From: Cytobacillus sp. S13-E01
Lineage (GTDB): Bacteria; Bacillota; Bacilli; Bacillales; Bacillaceae_L
DNA length: 64,000 nucleotides
Assembly (NCBI RefSeq): GCF_029193815.1
Contig: NZ_JARFVC010000013.1
Coordinates: forward strand, 1 to 64,000
Direction: 5' to 3'
Positions 36,728 through 46,249 of the stretch are shown here, piece after piece. Position numbers and translations under genes: made by a program. The stretch's first letter is position 1. Each line of letters opens with the position of its first letter. The notes under the pieces were generated by a model, which did no database searches, was not told the DNA's origin, and was given only the letters and a program-made list of their open reading frames with translations.

Positions 36728-36750
36728 CAACAGAAAGCTACTTTCTGTTG
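36728..36750. promoter_or_regulatory. 10-3-10 palindrome, TetR operator candidate
   Basis: CAACAGAAAG-CTA-CTTTCTGTTG lies between the divergent MMPL and TetR genes. A shorter related hairpin (TGTTG-GTTATT-CAACA) lies about 35 bp to its left. TetR proteins usually bind such sites between themselves and the regulated exporter. Confidence 0.5.
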
Positions 36751-36796
36751 GTTTACTAATTTAATTTTTAAAATAAGGAAGGAAAGGACGTTGATT

Positions 36797-37363
36797 TTGA
36801 GTTCTAAATTGGACAGACGCAAAAAATATACTCAGATGGTTTTAAAGACTAGTCTCATGAAATTATTAAAGGAAAAGCAAATTTCTAGTATTACCATAAA
36901 AGAAATTTGTGAACGTGCGGACATCAATCGATCTACATTTTATTCCCATTATTCTAATCAGTACGACCTGCTTTATTCAGTTGAAGAAGAGTTTATTGAG
37001 GATATGGTAGCGACTCTTAGTCAATACAATTTTTCAAAAGAAGAAGAGGCATTGCAAATGACAGTCAAAATCTTAGAGTATATAGCAGAAAAAAGTGACA
37101 TTTGCCGAACTCTCCTAAGCGAGAATAGCGATATCCACTTTCAAAAAAGAGGTATGATGATCACGAAACAATTCATATTCAAAAATTGGATAACTGACAG
37201 CAAGCTTGACCAAGAAACATTTGAGTACATAAGCCTTTTTGTCGTAAGTGGAAGTATTCATGTCATTAAAAATTGGTTAGAAAATGGGATGAATAAAACT
37301 CCCAAGGAAATGGCCGAAATTATCAACAACTTCACAAACAAAGGATTATCAGACATACGTTAG
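36797..37363 (+). CDS. TetR-family regulator
   Basis: The 188-aa protein has a TetR N-terminal HTH: KYTQMVLKTSLMKLLKEKQI, SSITIKEICERADINRSTFY and SHYSNQYDLLYSVEEE. The C-terminal domain is helical (AEKSDICRTLLSEN, then SGSIHVIKNWLENGMNKTP), of the type associated with small TetR repressors of MMPL or YhgE-like pumps. TTG 36797 with AAAGGA upstream is the likely start; the longer frame from 36683 covers the intergenic promoter. Divergent orientation and the 36728 palindrome point to repression of the neighbouring exporter. Confidence 0.85.
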   Translation: MSSKLDRRKKYTQMVLKTSLMKLLKEKQISSITIKEICERADINRSTFYSHYSNQYDLLYSVEEEFIEDMVATLSQYNFSKEEEALQMTVKILEYIAEKSDICRTLLSENSDIHFQKRGMMITKQFIFKNWITDSKLDQETFEYISLFVVSGSIHVIKNWLENGMNKTPKEMAEIINNFTNKGLSDIR

Positions 37364-37407
37364 TGCCATGTGACACAAATTCCTCATCCTACTAGCTATA
37401 CTTATAG

Positions 37408-37458
37408 TGCCCGACCCACAGTATACTAAAGCGATACAACGCTTGGGGATCAAGGACA
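37408..37458. repeat. Repeat family R2, copy 2
   Basis: GCCCGACCCACAGTATACT, AAGCGATACAACGCTTGGGG and ATCAAGG match copies at 5585 and 45039 with several differences. It lies after the TetR gene. The following DNA to 37853 is AT-rich; a short open stretch (KALLDNAYNAVEMIVKEG) just before the AlkD gene has no start and is probably a remnant. Confidence 0.6.
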
Positions 37459-37853
37459 AGGGTCCACTAATAACTCATTTTAGTTAAATAGACTTACTCT
37501 AATAGAATTGGTAAAATTAAGTCGATAATTGAATTTAATATCAAGGATAAGGTGTGAGTATGAAGATGTTTCTAACTTTTTTTCATATATAGAAACAAAC
37601 CATTTTAATGTTGATAGCCTAGATAATAATGCTGGGATATTGGGCAAGAAATATAATGGAATATCAGGAAGCTGATATTGATATTATACTTTTTGAATGA
37701 CTGTAATAATTGTAGCAAGAGTACTTAGGGAAAATGTTTTTGAACTAACTTCTCTTGTAGGGCAAGCTATTTTGATCTTTAACTAAAGTTAAAGCATTGC
37801 TTGATAATGCTTACAATGCGGTGGAAATGATCGTAAAGGAAGGAAGTGCAACG

Positions 37854-38561
37854 ATGGATTTCGAAATGGTTATGCAGGAACTAGAAGCGCTAGGTAGTGA
37901 ACGAATCAAAAAGACGTACATAAGCAATGGTGCAAACGAGCCGCTTTTTGGCGTGGCTACAGGCAAAATGAAGCCAATCGCAAAGAAAATTAAGATAAAT
38001 CAGACGTTGGCCGAGCAGTTGTACGCGACCGGGAACTTCGATGCCATGTATTTTGCTGGCATCATTGCGGACCCAATGACAATGAATGAGGCGGATTTTG
38101 AGCGTTGGATGGATGCGGCGTATTTTTATATGCTGTCAGATTATGTGGTTGCCGTAACTTTGGCAGAAACCAAATTTGCGCAAAATGTTTCCGATAAATG
38201 GATTGCAAGCGGTGAAGAACTTAGAATGTCGGCAGGCTGGAGCTGTTACTGTTGGCTGTTGGGGAATCGTAAAGACGGTGAATTTGATCCAAGTAAGATT
38301 GCTAGTATGCTTAATCAGGTGGAAAATACGATTCACGATTCTCCTGAACGAACGAAATCCGCTATGAATAATTTTATCTACACAGTCGCGATTTCATATT
38401 TACCGCTCCATGATAAGGCAGTTGAAACCGCTAAGGCTGTTGGCCCAGTTGAAATCAAGCGGGGCAAGAAAAAAAGCAGCATTCTACTTGCTTCCCAAAA
38501 TATTCAGAAGGAAATTGATAGAGGGGTGCTTGGTTTCAAACGTAAAAATGTACGGTGTTAG
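37854..38561 (+). CDS. AlkD-superfamily DNA alkylation repair protein
   Basis: ATG 37854 with AAGGAAGG upstream. The 235-aa all-helical protein has the conserved features of this Bacillus AlkD-like group: FEMVMQELEALGSERIKKTY, EPLFGVATGKMKPIAK, GNFDAMYFAGIIADP, the central WSCYCWLLGN and the terminal FKRKNVRC. AlkD enzymes remove alkylated purines through HEAT-like repeats without base flipping; whether this subgroup is active is unknown. It is a paralogue of the gene at 50516, with the same length and tail. It uses more G and C than its AT-rich surroundings. Confidence 0.8.
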   Translation: MDFEMVMQELEALGSERIKKTYISNGANEPLFGVATGKMKPIAKKIKINQTLAEQLYATGNFDAMYFAGIIADPMTMNEADFERWMDAAYFYMLSDYVVAVTLAETKFAQNVSDKWIASGEELRMSAGWSCYCWLLGNRKDGEFDPSKIASMLNQVENTIHDSPERTKSAMNNFIYTVAISYLPLHDKAVETAKAVGPVEIKRGKKKSSILLASQNIQKEIDRGVLGFKRKNVRC

Positions 38562-38676
38562 CATAGTTTGTAGATATAAATACACTAATGGGAATGGGTA
38601 CGAGAACTCGATACACCAATCGAAGGTTGCAGACAAATAAGGACTTGAAAATACTAAATATATGCTTAAAATTTAT

Positions 38677-38720
38677 AAAGAGCCAAAATCGCTTTTAAGT
38701 AATTGTTTGGCTCTTTAATT
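38677..38720 (+). terminator. Terminator
   Basis: AAAGAGCCAAA (38677-38687) pairs with TTTGGCTCTTT (38706-38716), then AATTT. It lies 116 bases after the AlkD stop. Confidence 0.75.
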
Positions 38721-38865
38721 TATAATAATGAAAACTAAATTAAAATTAATTAAATTTAAACAGCGTAAAGAACTAGAATATAAATATTATATGACGATTG
38801 TATCTGACTGTCTCACACGGGCTTATATAAAATTGTCATTTTTGAGTCAGTTTTTTATATTTTAT

Positions 38866-39540
38866 CTAAACACTTGATTCCTTCACTACAGTATCTCTAT
38901 TACTCCATAAAATAGGATAAATTGTTTCATTAGTCAAAGCATTTATTAAATTACCATCTACTTCTTTCTCTTGGTCATTAATAAACACATATAAATCAGA
39001 TTTATGTGATTTTTTTATTCTTGTATCCTTTGTGTCGCCCCAAGCAAAAATGATATTTGATAAAGTACCCTTAGATGGGATATTCATTGTGTGGATTACT
39101 CTTTCAGGTATTTCTTTAAAGTGATGAATGACAAAGTTGAAATTATGATTGTAACCACTTTTTCCTGTGAAGAAGGTATTTTCTGTATACCTTATATTAT
39201 TTAACTCAAGAAAATTCCCAACGTCCTCAGCAAATAAATTACTTACAGTTGATTTTGATGTCATAAACATATCGTTAACTGTCACCATTGCCTGAATGAG
39301 CATATGTTTTTTTCTAGGAAAGTCTTTTGAATCCGTGGTTATATAAAGTTCATTGTATTTATTATCCAATGAGACCCCGTAACCGCTTATGATCATATTA
39401 AATATATTTTTTCTTCTATTGGAACTATTAAGTTCAAAACCGTTTAATTGTAAATCTGAAATAATATAACCATCATCAGTTAATTTTATTTCACCGTTTT
39501 TTTGTGGAATAGCGAAAATTTGAAGTCTATCATTAATACT
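38866..39540 (-). pseudogene. DUF1828/DUF1829 protein lacking its N-terminus
   Basis: The frame from 39540 reads NDRLQIFAIPQKNGEIKLTD, DGYIISDLQLNGFEL (DUF1828) and then DFPRKKHMLIQAMVTVNDMF, FTGKSGYNHNFNFVIHHF and PERVIHTMNIPSKGTL (DUF1829). A TAA precedes it and the first 30-40 residues are missing; the first internal Met is at 39396. This family occurs on mobile islands and phages, and its function is unknown. Confidence 0.7.
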
Positions 39541-39634
39541 TTAAAAACTAGTTATCCATCAGGGACGAGGTACCTGTACCTTAATCCCTTTGACATGCAA
39601 CTATACGGTTGCTTATACTTGATGTATGTGGGAC

Positions 39635-39680
39635 AAAGACGCTATATTCAAAGCACTCAGTGACTAGACCCGGCGTCTTT
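39635..39680. other. Isolated hairpin
   Basis: AAAGACGC (39635-39642) pairs with GCGTCTTT (39673-39680) across 30 bases. A second small hairpin (GCAAC-TATACG-GTTGC) lies nearby at 39597. It may be a degenerate terminator or regulatory relic. The rest of 39541-39836 holds nothing clear. Confidence 0.35.
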
Positions 39681-39836
39681 CAACAACTAACCACTTAAAA
39701 ATTTGCAAAAAAAGATGGATAGAGTAATTTTATAAAATCAGAACAGACTTTTTGCCAAATGTGTGGGTTGTTTACTTGCAGCCAGATTGTTAGCATAGTA
39801 CTATGCGTCATAAATATCAAAGGAGGCAAAAACAGT

Positions 39837-40220
39837 ATGAAAATCATTGTTACCAGTATATTCGTACAAGATCAAGACACGGCACTGAAGTTTTATTCAG
39901 AAATCCTGGGCTTTGTAAAAAAGCATGACGTTCCCACAGGAGAATTTAGGTGGATAACGCTTGTTTCTCCCAGCGATCCAGAAGGTACCGAGCTTTTGCT
40001 CGAACCGAATAACCATCCAGCTGCCAAAGAGTATCAAAAGAAGCTATTTGCAGAAGGCATCCCAGTAACAATGTTTGGCGTTGCAGATATTCGTAAAGAG
40101 TACGAACGATTATTGAAAAACGGCGTGACGTTTACTATGGAGCCGACAAAAATGGGCGAAGTCACAATAGCTGTTTTCGACGATACATGCGGAAACCTTA
40201 TTCAGATAATGCAGCAGTAA
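39837..40220 (+). CDS. VOC-family (glyoxalase-like) protein
   Basis: ATG 39837 with AAAGGAGGC at ideal spacing; the longer frame from 39759 runs through the promoter. The 127-aa protein shows the vicinal-oxygen-chelate pattern: TSIFVQDQDTALKFYSEILG, GTELLLEPNNHPAAKEYQK and VAVFDDTCGNLIQIMQ-type ending (D..GN). Members include antibiotic resistance proteins, dioxygenases and epimerases; the actual reaction is unknown. It is followed by an unrelated methyltransferase on the same strand 69 bases later. Confidence 0.85.
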   Translation: MKIIVTSIFVQDQDTALKFYSEILGFVKKHDVPTGEFRWITLVSPSDPEGTELLLEPNNHPAAKEYQKKLFAEGIPVTMFGVADIRKEYERLLKNGVTFTMEPTKMGEVTIAVFDDTCGNLIQIMQQ

Positions 40221-40289
40221 CTTAAGGTTTTGATTTTTTCTATAATGACCACTATGTAGCTTAAATTTTTATAAAAAGGGGAGTGGAAT

Positions 40290-40886
40290 ATGGAAAATAA
40301 CGTTTTTGAAGAGATGGCAAAAAGATATGATACAGAAGAAAGAATTGAATTAGCTAAAGTTATAGTTAAGGAAGTAAGACCAGAATTACGAAAGAGTAAA
40401 TCAAAATCTTTAATTGACTATGGGAGTGGTACTGGTCTAATTAGTTTAGAATTATCAGATCTAGTAAATTCTATTTTGTTGGTAGATTCATCAAAACAAA
40501 TGTTGGATGTTTCGAAAGCTAAAATTTCTCAACAAGGAATTACCAACTCAAAAGTACTTTATTCAGATTTCACTCAAGAAACTCCTGACCTTAAGGCAGA
40601 CATCGTTTTAATGTCACTAGTCCTTCTTCATATTCCGGATACTAAAAAAATTGTACAAGCATTGTTCAACATTTTAAATAATGGTGGCAAGCTAATTATT
40701 ATTGATTTTGACAAAAACGATAAAATAAATCATCCAAAAGTTCATAACGGTTTTTCGCATGAAGAACTGAAAAGAAGATTATCCGAAGTTGGATTTAAAT
40801 CAATTGAAATCAAGACATTCTATCATGGACATCGTATTTTTATGAATCAAGATGCCTCAATGTTTATATCCAGTTGTATAAAGTGA
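40290..40886 (+). CDS. Class I SAM-dependent methyltransferase
   Basis: ATG 40290 with AAAGGGGAGTGG. The 198-aa protein has the Rossmann motifs: I, SLIDYGSGTGLISLEL (GxGxG variant); II, ILLVDSSKQML; then DIVLMSLVLLHIPD and GGKLIIIDFDK. The substrate is not apparent; length and lack of extra domains suggest a small-molecule methylase. No clear terminator follows. Confidence 0.88.
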   Translation: MENNVFEEMAKRYDTEERIELAKVIVKEVRPELRKSKSKSLIDYGSGTGLISLELSDLVNSILLVDSSKQMLDVSKAKISQQGITNSKVLYSDFTQETPDLKADIVLMSLVLLHIPDTKKIVQALFNILNNGGKLIIIDFDKNDKINHPKVHNGFSHEELKRRLSEVGFKSIEIKTFYHGHRIFMNQDASMFISSCIK

Positions 40887-41569
40887 TTTCTTGTTTTTTG
40901 TTTCTTAGTTCACACAATCTTTAAAAAAGATCCATTCATATCAAGGGTTTTGTCCTTTGACATTGTGAAATGTCATTAGTCTAGTTTATCCCTGTTGATG
41001 TGACTGGTTCTTTGAACACTTTTGGTTGATTTAACTTTCTGTTGTTGTTTGTTTCTTGGTGTTATTTTAATTTTTTGAATTAAGGTTTTAAAAACGAGAA
41101 TTTGCGGTGTGAAAATCTCACAATTTGAGAAGAAAACCGTTGCTGAATCAAGGTGTATTTAGTTTTGATTTGAATGGTGATGTAAAGGAAATCAAAGCTT
41201 TAGAAAACATTCCAAAGGGCATACTCCCAAGCCCTCTGGCACGATGATAAGCTAAACGCAATGTACAACCATTACTGGACATGTCATGCACGATTGAAAG
41301 GAAACCGAACCTGTTTGCTTTTTACGTGAATATTTACAAAATTAGAACTTTTTTAAATGTAGATAATCATCTTGTAATCTATTAAAAATAGACTATAATA
41401 CTATTTATATCAGAAGTACAGTTGTCTTTTTCAAATGGAATACGTTGGTATTGTTAACCATCTAAGAAATAAAAACACCTAGTATTCGTCTACCAAGGTG
41501 TAATGGGAAATGAAGAACTAATGTGTAGCAGGATTAAAAAATTCACTGAAACTAGTAGGGGGAGCATCA
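40887..41569. other. Intergenic region with decayed coding remnants
   Basis: A 680-bp gap. Around 41122-41245 a plus frame without a start reads LLNQGVFSFDLNGDVKEIKA and NIPKGILPSPLAR. Shifting frame, KLNAMYNHYWTCHARLKGN and FAFYVNIYKI follow to about 41350. I do not recognise the family. Near 41390 a TATAAT-type promoter and then an ACACCT/AGGTGT hairpin lead into sstT. Confidence 0.35.
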
Positions 41570-42808
41570 ATGAAGAACATACTGAATAAGTGGAATTATC
41601 TGGGTCTTGTCAAACAAATTATTATAGGCTTAGTTATAGGTATTGCCCTGGCGGTATCCATCCCGGAAGGTGCAAAATCTGTTGTTATTTTAGGCTCTTT
41701 ATTTGTAGGTGCGTTGAAAGCCATAGCGCCTGTGTTGGTACTTTTTTTGGTTATGTCTGCAATCGTTCAACACAAAAGTGGCCACAAAACAAATATGAAA
41801 TCTATTATCCTTCTATACCTTGTAGGAACCTTTTTAGCTGCATTAATCGCTGTTTTGGCAAGTTATATTTTTCCTGTAAGCTTAACACTTAAAGAGGGGG
41901 CGGAGGGTTTCACGGCTCCTGGAGGTGTAATAGAGGTTCTGAGAACGTTACTGCTGAATGTGGTTGATAACCCAGTTAATGCTATTACGAATGCGAACTA
42001 TATCGGTATTCTAGTCTGGGCAATCATCCTTGGTTTAGCGTTAAGAGGTGCCCCTGATACAACCAAAATGATGATTTCTAATATTTCAGATGCTTTATCT
42101 AAAATCGTGACATGGGTGATTAAGTTTGCTCCATTTGGAATTATGGGTCTCGTATTTGAATCTATTACAACAAATGGACTGGATTCGTTACTAAGCTATG
42201 GTAGTTTACTTGCCTTACTACTTGGATGTATGCTCTTTATGGCACTAGTTGCTAATCCACTAATCGTGTTCGCCATGATTAGGCAAAACCCATACCCGCT
42301 TGTTTTCAAATGCATAAAGGAAAGTGGAATCACAGCATTCTTTACACGTAGCTCAGCTTCCAACATCCCTGTTAATATGAAACTATGTGAAAATCTAGGC
42401 TTGGATAAGAATAGCTATTCGGTATCCATTCCATTGGGAGCCACTGTTAATATGGCTGGTGCGGCAATTACAATTTCGGTGTTGACACTAGCAGTCGTAA
42501 ACACACTTGGCATTCAAGTCGACCTTCCTACAGCCATCATCCTTAGTGTACTAGCAGCAGTTAGTGCTTGTGGTGCTTCAGGCGTTGCTGGTGGATCTTT
42601 ATTACTAATACCACTAGCAGCAAGCTTATTTGGAATCCCGAATGAGATTGCAATGCAGGTCGTAGCAGTTGGCTTTATCATTGGCGTTTTACAGGATTCT
42701 TTTGAAACAGCCCTTAACTCATCAACAGATGTACTCTTCACCGCTGCTGCTGAATATAAGAACTGGCGTAAAAAAGGGAAGAAAATAGAAATCCGTAAAG
42801 TAGCATAA
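41570..42808 (+). CDS. sstT: Serine/threonine:Na+ symporter SstT
   Basis: The 412-aa DAACS-family protein begins [20 protein letters not shown] and carries SstT hallmarks: [20 protein letters not shown], the Na+-site [16 protein letters not shown], and [19 protein letters not shown] with the [13 protein letters not shown] motif. It imports serine and threonine with sodium across the cytoplasmic membrane. ATG 41570 with AGGGGGAG. Length matches E. coli SstT (414 aa). A TATAAT-bearing promoter and an ACACCT/AGGTGT leader hairpin lie upstream, and a strong terminator follows. Confidence 0.93.
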   Translation: MKNILNKWNYLGLVKQIIIGLVIGIALAVSIPEGAKSVVILGSLFVGALKAIAPVLVLFLVMSAIVQHKSGHKTNMKSIILLYLVGTFLAALIAVLASYIFPVSLTLKEGAEGFTAPGGVIEVLRTLLLNVVDNPVNAITNANYIGILVWAIILGLALRGAPDTTKMMISNISDALSKIVTWVIKFAPFGIMGLVFESITTNGLDSLLSYGSLLALLLGCMLFMALVANPLIVFAMIRQNPYPLVFKCIKESGITAFFTRSSASNIPVNMKLCENLGLDKNSYSVSIPLGATVNMAGAAITISVLTLAVVNTLGIQVDLPTAIILSVLAAVSACGASGVAGGSLLLIPLAASLFGIPNEIAMQVVAVGFIIGVLQDSFETALNSSTDVLFTAAAEYKNWRKKGKKIEIRKVA

Positions 42809-42840
42809 AACATAAAAATCTCATATTTAGGACCTAATTG

Positions 42841-42887
42841 CACCTCCATTGTTAGAGACCAACCTAACAAATGGAGGTGTTTTTCTT
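42841..42887 (+). terminator. sstT terminator
   Basis: CACCTCCATTGTTAG pairs with CTAACAAATGGAGGTG (one bulged base), followed by TTTTTCTTT. Confidence 0.9.
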
Positions 42888-42892
42888 TATGG

Positions 42893-43108
42893 GAAAACCC
42901 TACTTTTGATGGTACTTGGAAAGATTGGAAGGTATCAAAAATTACTCTGAATGAAAATATGATGAGTCAAGTTGATGATAAATCATATGAAGGAAAAGAA
43001 GTGTATTTGATTGATTTTCCTACAAAAAGTGAATCCATTCCAACCAATATGATTGTTTATGCAGACGTAAATACTTTTAATTACATAGGTAACGGTCTTG
43101 TAGATTAG
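42893..43108 (+). pseudogene. C-terminal fragment of an unknown protein
   Basis: An open frame without a start reads ENPTFDGTWKDWKVSKITLN, DKSYEGKEVYLIDFPTKSES and NMIVYADVNTFNYIGNGLVD before TAG. The composition looks like the end of a secreted or lipoprotein domain. The 5' part has been replaced by the sstT terminator region. Family not recognised. Confidence 0.5.
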
Positions 43109-43277
43109 GATAGTTTATTAGTGGAAAATGAGGGTTCTAGAGACCCCCATATTTTATTTTAGAATGAACAATTCTATAAACAATAATTTTATAACTAAAA
43201 TCAATATTATTTTATTGTAAAACGATAAATTATATGTTAAAATCAAATTGAATATAAATAAGTGAGGTGCTTTTATA

Positions 43278-43769
43278 ATGAAACAAAGATCAACACTCTT
43301 TTTAAAGATAGCTGTTTTTCTTATTGGAACTCCAGTTCTTGCTTTGTGTATCTTTTTGTTGCCTCAGATTGCAAATGAAGCAATTGAAGAAGCAGTAAGT
43401 GGTTCAAAGTTGGCTTATGTGGTATTTGGTATTTTAATTGTTATGTATGTTTCGGCGATCCCATTTTACTTCGCTTTGTATCAATCTTTTAACCTTTTAA
43501 GCTATATTGACAAGAACCAAGCTTTCTCTCAAATTTCTGTAAGAGCTCTAAAGAAAATCAAAAACTGTGCCATCACAATCAGTGGCTTGTATGTGGTTGC
43601 TCTTCCGCTCGTCTATATCATAGCGGAGTGGGATGACGCACCAGGTCTCATATTAATCGGAATGGTCATGATTGGTGCTCCCATGGTGATTGCTGTCTTT
43701 GCGGCTGTTCTTCAAAGACTTTTACAAGAAGCCATCGATATAAAATCTGAGATCGACTTAATAGTCTGA
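43278..43769 (+). CDS. DUF2975 membrane protein (YoaS-like)
   Basis: ATG 43278 with GTGAGGTG. The 163-aa protein has four membrane spans and the DUF2975 pattern: FPALYQSF-like FALYQSFNLLSYIDKNQAFS between spans 2 and 3, and SVRALKKIKNCAITISGLY. It is encoded two genes upstream of ABC-transporter debris and immediately before a small Xre regulator, the arrangement of B. subtilis YoaS-YozG. Function is unknown; such pairs often accompany ABC export genes. Confidence 0.85.
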   Translation: MKQRSTLFLKIAVFLIGTPVLALCIFLLPQIANEAIEEAVSGSKLAYVVFGILIVMYVSAIPFYFALYQSFNLLSYIDKNQAFSQISVRALKKIKNCAITISGLYVVALPLVYIIAEWDDAPGLILIGMVMIGAPMVIAVFAAVLQRLLQEAIDIKSEIDLIV

Positions 43770-43779
43770 GGTGAAAACA

Positions 43780-44001
43780 ATGGCAATTATTATCAATATT
43801 GATGTGATGCTGGCTAAAAGGAAAATGAGCGTAACAGAACTTTCGGAGAGGGTTGGAATAACAATGGCTAACCTTTCTATCTTGAAAAATGGAAAGGCAA
43901 AAGCGATTCGTCTATCAACTTTAGAGGCAATTTGCAAGGCTTTAGAATGTCAGCCTGGTGATATTTTAGAATATAGAAGTGACGAAGACTCTCAAGGGTA
44001 A
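43780..44001 (+). CDS. Xre-family HTH regulator (YozG-like)
   Basis: ATG 43780 with GAGGTG six bases upstream, 10 bases after the DUF2975 stop. The 73-aa protein is a single HTH domain: NIDVMLAKRKMSVTELSERVG, TMANLSILKNGKAKAIRLST and CKALECQPGDILEY. It is the usual partner of DUF2975 proteins and probably controls its own operon. Confidence 0.9.
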   Translation: MAIIINIDVMLAKRKMSVTELSERVGITMANLSILKNGKAKAIRLSTLEAICKALECQPGDILEYRSDEDSQG

Positions 44002-44075
44002 TGAAGTAAGAAATATTTAACATTGTGAACAAAAGGACGATATTTCCAATTTCATCCTTAAAGGAGGAAAATGTA

Positions 44076-44240
44076 TGAGCAAAGAACCTATCATCAGCTT
44101 GAGTAATGTGACCAAACGAATTGGCCGAACCACCATATCGACAATCTTACATTTGACGTACCGCAAGGCGAAATGAACTTAAACAACGGGGTGCTTATGT
44201 AGGTGTGTGTGTATTAATACTTTTATTAACAAAGATATAA
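44076..44240 (+). pseudogene. ABC transporter remnant (ATPase start joined to a permease end)
   Basis: AAAGGAGG precedes ATG 44076, which reads KEPIISLSNVTKRIGR, the first strand of a BcrA-type ATPase. A one-base shift leads to IDNLTFDVPQGEM, and another frame then gives ELKQRGAYVGVCVLILLLTK, which looks like a permease C-terminus, ending TAA 44238-44240. Walker A and everything between are gone. This fits an ABC pair once following the DUF2975-Xre genes. Confidence 0.55.
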
Positions 44241-44324
44241 TTTATTATTAAGAAGAGATATACAGATTTAGGTAATGTTCTGTAGAATAAGATTAAAGAA
44301 TTCTTTCAACGGGTGGTGGATAAA

Positions 44325-44612
44325 TTGCAAAGAGAGTTCATAGAAGAACAATTAAAAGCTTCTAAGAAAGTGTTACAAGAACAATACGGAATAGAAAAGA
44401 TAGGAATTTTTGGTTCTTTTGCACGGAATGAACATCATGTGAAAAGTGATTTAGATATTTTAATCGAGCCAGGAAAGCCCATAGGTTTAGAGTTTTTTGA
44501 TATTAAGTATTATCTCGAAGAAAAACTTGGTGTTTCTGTTGATTTAGTAACTATAAATGGTTTAAAACCACAACTGCGTGACCGAATTCTCGAAGAGGTA
44601 ATTTTTCAATGA
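44325..44612 (+). CDS. mntA: MntA-type nucleotidyltransferase antitoxin
   Basis: The protein (about 95 aa) is a minimal nucleotidyltransferase with IGIFGSFARNEHHVKSDLDI (GSx10DxD), followed by VSVDLVTINGLKP. MntA proteins silence the HEPN ribonuclease HepT by AMPylation of its tyrosine. TTG 44325 with GGGTGGTGG close upstream is the likely start; GTG 44313 lies in that site. Its stop overlaps the hepT start (ATGA). Antitoxin intact, toxin frameshifted. Confidence 0.85.
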   Translation: MQREFIEEQLKASKKVLQEQYGIEKIGIFGSFARNEHHVKSDLDILIEPGKPIGLEFFDIKYYLEEKLGVSVDLVTINGLKPQLRDRILEEVIFQ

Positions 44613-44943
44613 AAAGAGATTATACACTTTATTTAGAAGACATTGTAGAGGCCATTCAAAAAATAGAGAAGTATACGAATGGTTTGTCTTTTGAAGGATT
44701 CGAGATAGTAGTTTGATTGTTGATGCTGTAATCAGAAACTTAGAAGTAATCGGAGAAGCTGCCAATAAAGTACCAAGTGGAATAAGGGAACGAAATCCTA
44801 AAATTCCTTGGAGAAAATTGATTGATCTACGGAACATATTAATTCATGAATACTTTGGTGTAGATCTTGCAATAGTTTGGGTAGTTGCAACAAAAAACAT
44901 CCCTGAACTAAAACAATACTTTTTAGAACTTAATAAAAATTAA
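44609..44943 (+). pseudogene. hepT: HepT-type HEPN toxin, frameshifted
   Basis: ATG 44609 reads KRDYTLYLEDIVEAIQKIEK and TNGLSFEGFE, then meets a stop. One missing base near 44703 separates it from DSSLIVDAVIRNLEVIGEAA, RERNPKIPWRKLIDLRN and ILIHEYFGVDLAIVW. The HEPN catalytic RxxxxH (RNILIH) and the Tyr target of MntA (HEY) remain in the second part. With the shift no full toxin is made, so the module is either disarmed or mis-sequenced. Confidence 0.82.
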
Positions 44944-45038
44944 CCCAAGCTAGCTTGGATTTATACTTTTAGGCATTCTAAAAGTGTGTGCGAGACTTAG
45001 AGAAGCAACGTATCTCCACATATTTATTTAAATGACAT

Positions 45039-45155
45039 TGGGCCTGCCCCCCAGTCTATTAAAGCGTTACAGCGCTGGGAGTCAGGCCCCACTTTATATA
45101 ATTAGTAGCTATTTCTAAGTCGTGCAAGGCTAGTGGGGCAGGCCCTACTTTTTTT
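45039..45155. repeat. Repeat family R2, copy 3, with nested terminator
   Basis: GGGCCTGCCCC (45040-45050) can pair with GAGTCAGGCCCC (45079-45090), as in the other R2 copies, or exactly with GGGGCAGGCCC (45134-45144), which is followed by TACTTTTTTT. The longer pairing would act as a terminator for plus-strand transcripts. It separates the MntA/HepT pair from the minus-strand kinase gene. Confidence 0.65.
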
Positions 45156-45157
45156 CA

Positions 45158-46249
45158 TCACGAAAATTCCTTTACTATTTCATGAATTTTTTCAGGTTTT
45201 AAAAATGGTGAGATCGACTTTTCTGTTTGAAGGGTAAGAGCAGCACCAGCAAGTCCTAATTGGCAAGCAGTAAATAGCGAATCTTCGTTCATGATTCCAT
45301 AGATGGCACATGCAGCAAAAGCATCACCAGCCCCTATAACGTCAATAACATCCGTTTTGAAAGAAGGCAAGTGCCCAGATTCCTCAGAAGAGAAATAATA
45401 AATCCCCTGATCACCAAACGTGATAACAACTTTTTGAACGCCTCGCTGTCTAATTTTTTCACAGGCTGTTGGAAAATCATTGATTGAGTCGATTTTTATA
45501 TCAGCAAGTACCTCTGCTTCGTTTCGGTTAGCAATCAGCAGTTCTACGCCGTCAAGACGAAAAGGAAGATTTCGTGCTTTGGCTGGAGAAACAGGGTCAA
45601 TGTAAATAGGAATGCTTTCATCACTGCAGCGTTTAATTAAATAACTGATACATTCCTTAGGAATATTCGCATCCAAAAAAACAGCTTTTGAGGAAACGAT
45701 ATAGGACCATTTTTCCTCAAACATGGAAGTTGTTATTTTTTCGTATATATTCATATCAGCCATGGAGACTATACTTTCACCATTAATATCCAATAAGGTG
45801 GTAAAAGTACCTGTCCGTTCTGTTGGCAACACCCATACCTGACTAACATCAACTCCCTGAGTCTTTGTTTCTTGCAGTATCCAGCTACCTTCTTTATCGT
45901 CCCCGACGCAAGTCATAAGAGAAGTACTAAGCCCTAGTCGACTTATATTTTCAGCAAAGTTGCGTGCTACACCGCCACAAGCTTCAGTAATTTTGACTGG
46001 ATTTGATGAATACAAAAGTACCTTCTGATTTGCTCGTGCTTTCCGGTCTGTGTTTGCCCCTCCAATACACACGATCGACGATTCTTCTCGGAGAACATAG
46101 CCACGTCCTTTGATTACACCGCGTTTTGTCAAGTTAGCAATATAATTAGCAACCGCAGGTCGTGATAATCCCACTTTACTTGATAATTCTTGCTGTGAAA
46201 TGAAAGGATTCATTTTTATGTGATGTAATATTTGGGTTTCTTTACTCAT
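45158..46249 (-). CDS. HTH-PfkB carbohydrate/nucleoside kinase
   Basis: A fused protein (363 aa): residues 1-55 are a MarR/Lrp-like HTH (ILHHIKMNPFISQQELSSKV, LSRPAVANYIANLTKRG) and the rest a PfkB kinase. Kinase signatures are VCIGGANTDRK, ACGGVARNFAENISRLG and the catalytic IGAGDAFAACAIYG. The likely substrate is a nucleoside such as pseudouridine, judged from the divergent paralogue beside psuG; this copy has no glycosidase partner. The HTH may let it sense its substrate and regulate transcription. It is divergent from 46522 with a 270-bp shared promoter region. Confidence 0.82.
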   Translation of the reverse strand: MSKETQILHHIKMNPFISQQELSSKVGLSRPAVANYIANLTKRGVIKGRGYVLREESSIVCIGGANTDRKARANQKVLLYSSNPVKITEACGGVARNFAENISRLGLSTSLMTCVGDDKEGSWILQETKTQGVDVSQVWVLPTERTGTFTTLLDINGESIVSMADMNIYEKITTSMFEEKWSYIVSSKAVFLDANIPKECISYLIKRCSDESIPIYIDPVSPAKARNLPFRLDGVELLIANRNEAEVLADIKIDSINDFPTACEKIRQRGVQKVVITFGDQGIYYFSSEESGHLPSFKTDVIDVIGAGDAFAACAIYGIMNEDSLFTACQLGLAGAALTLQTEKSISPFLKPEKIHEIVKEFS

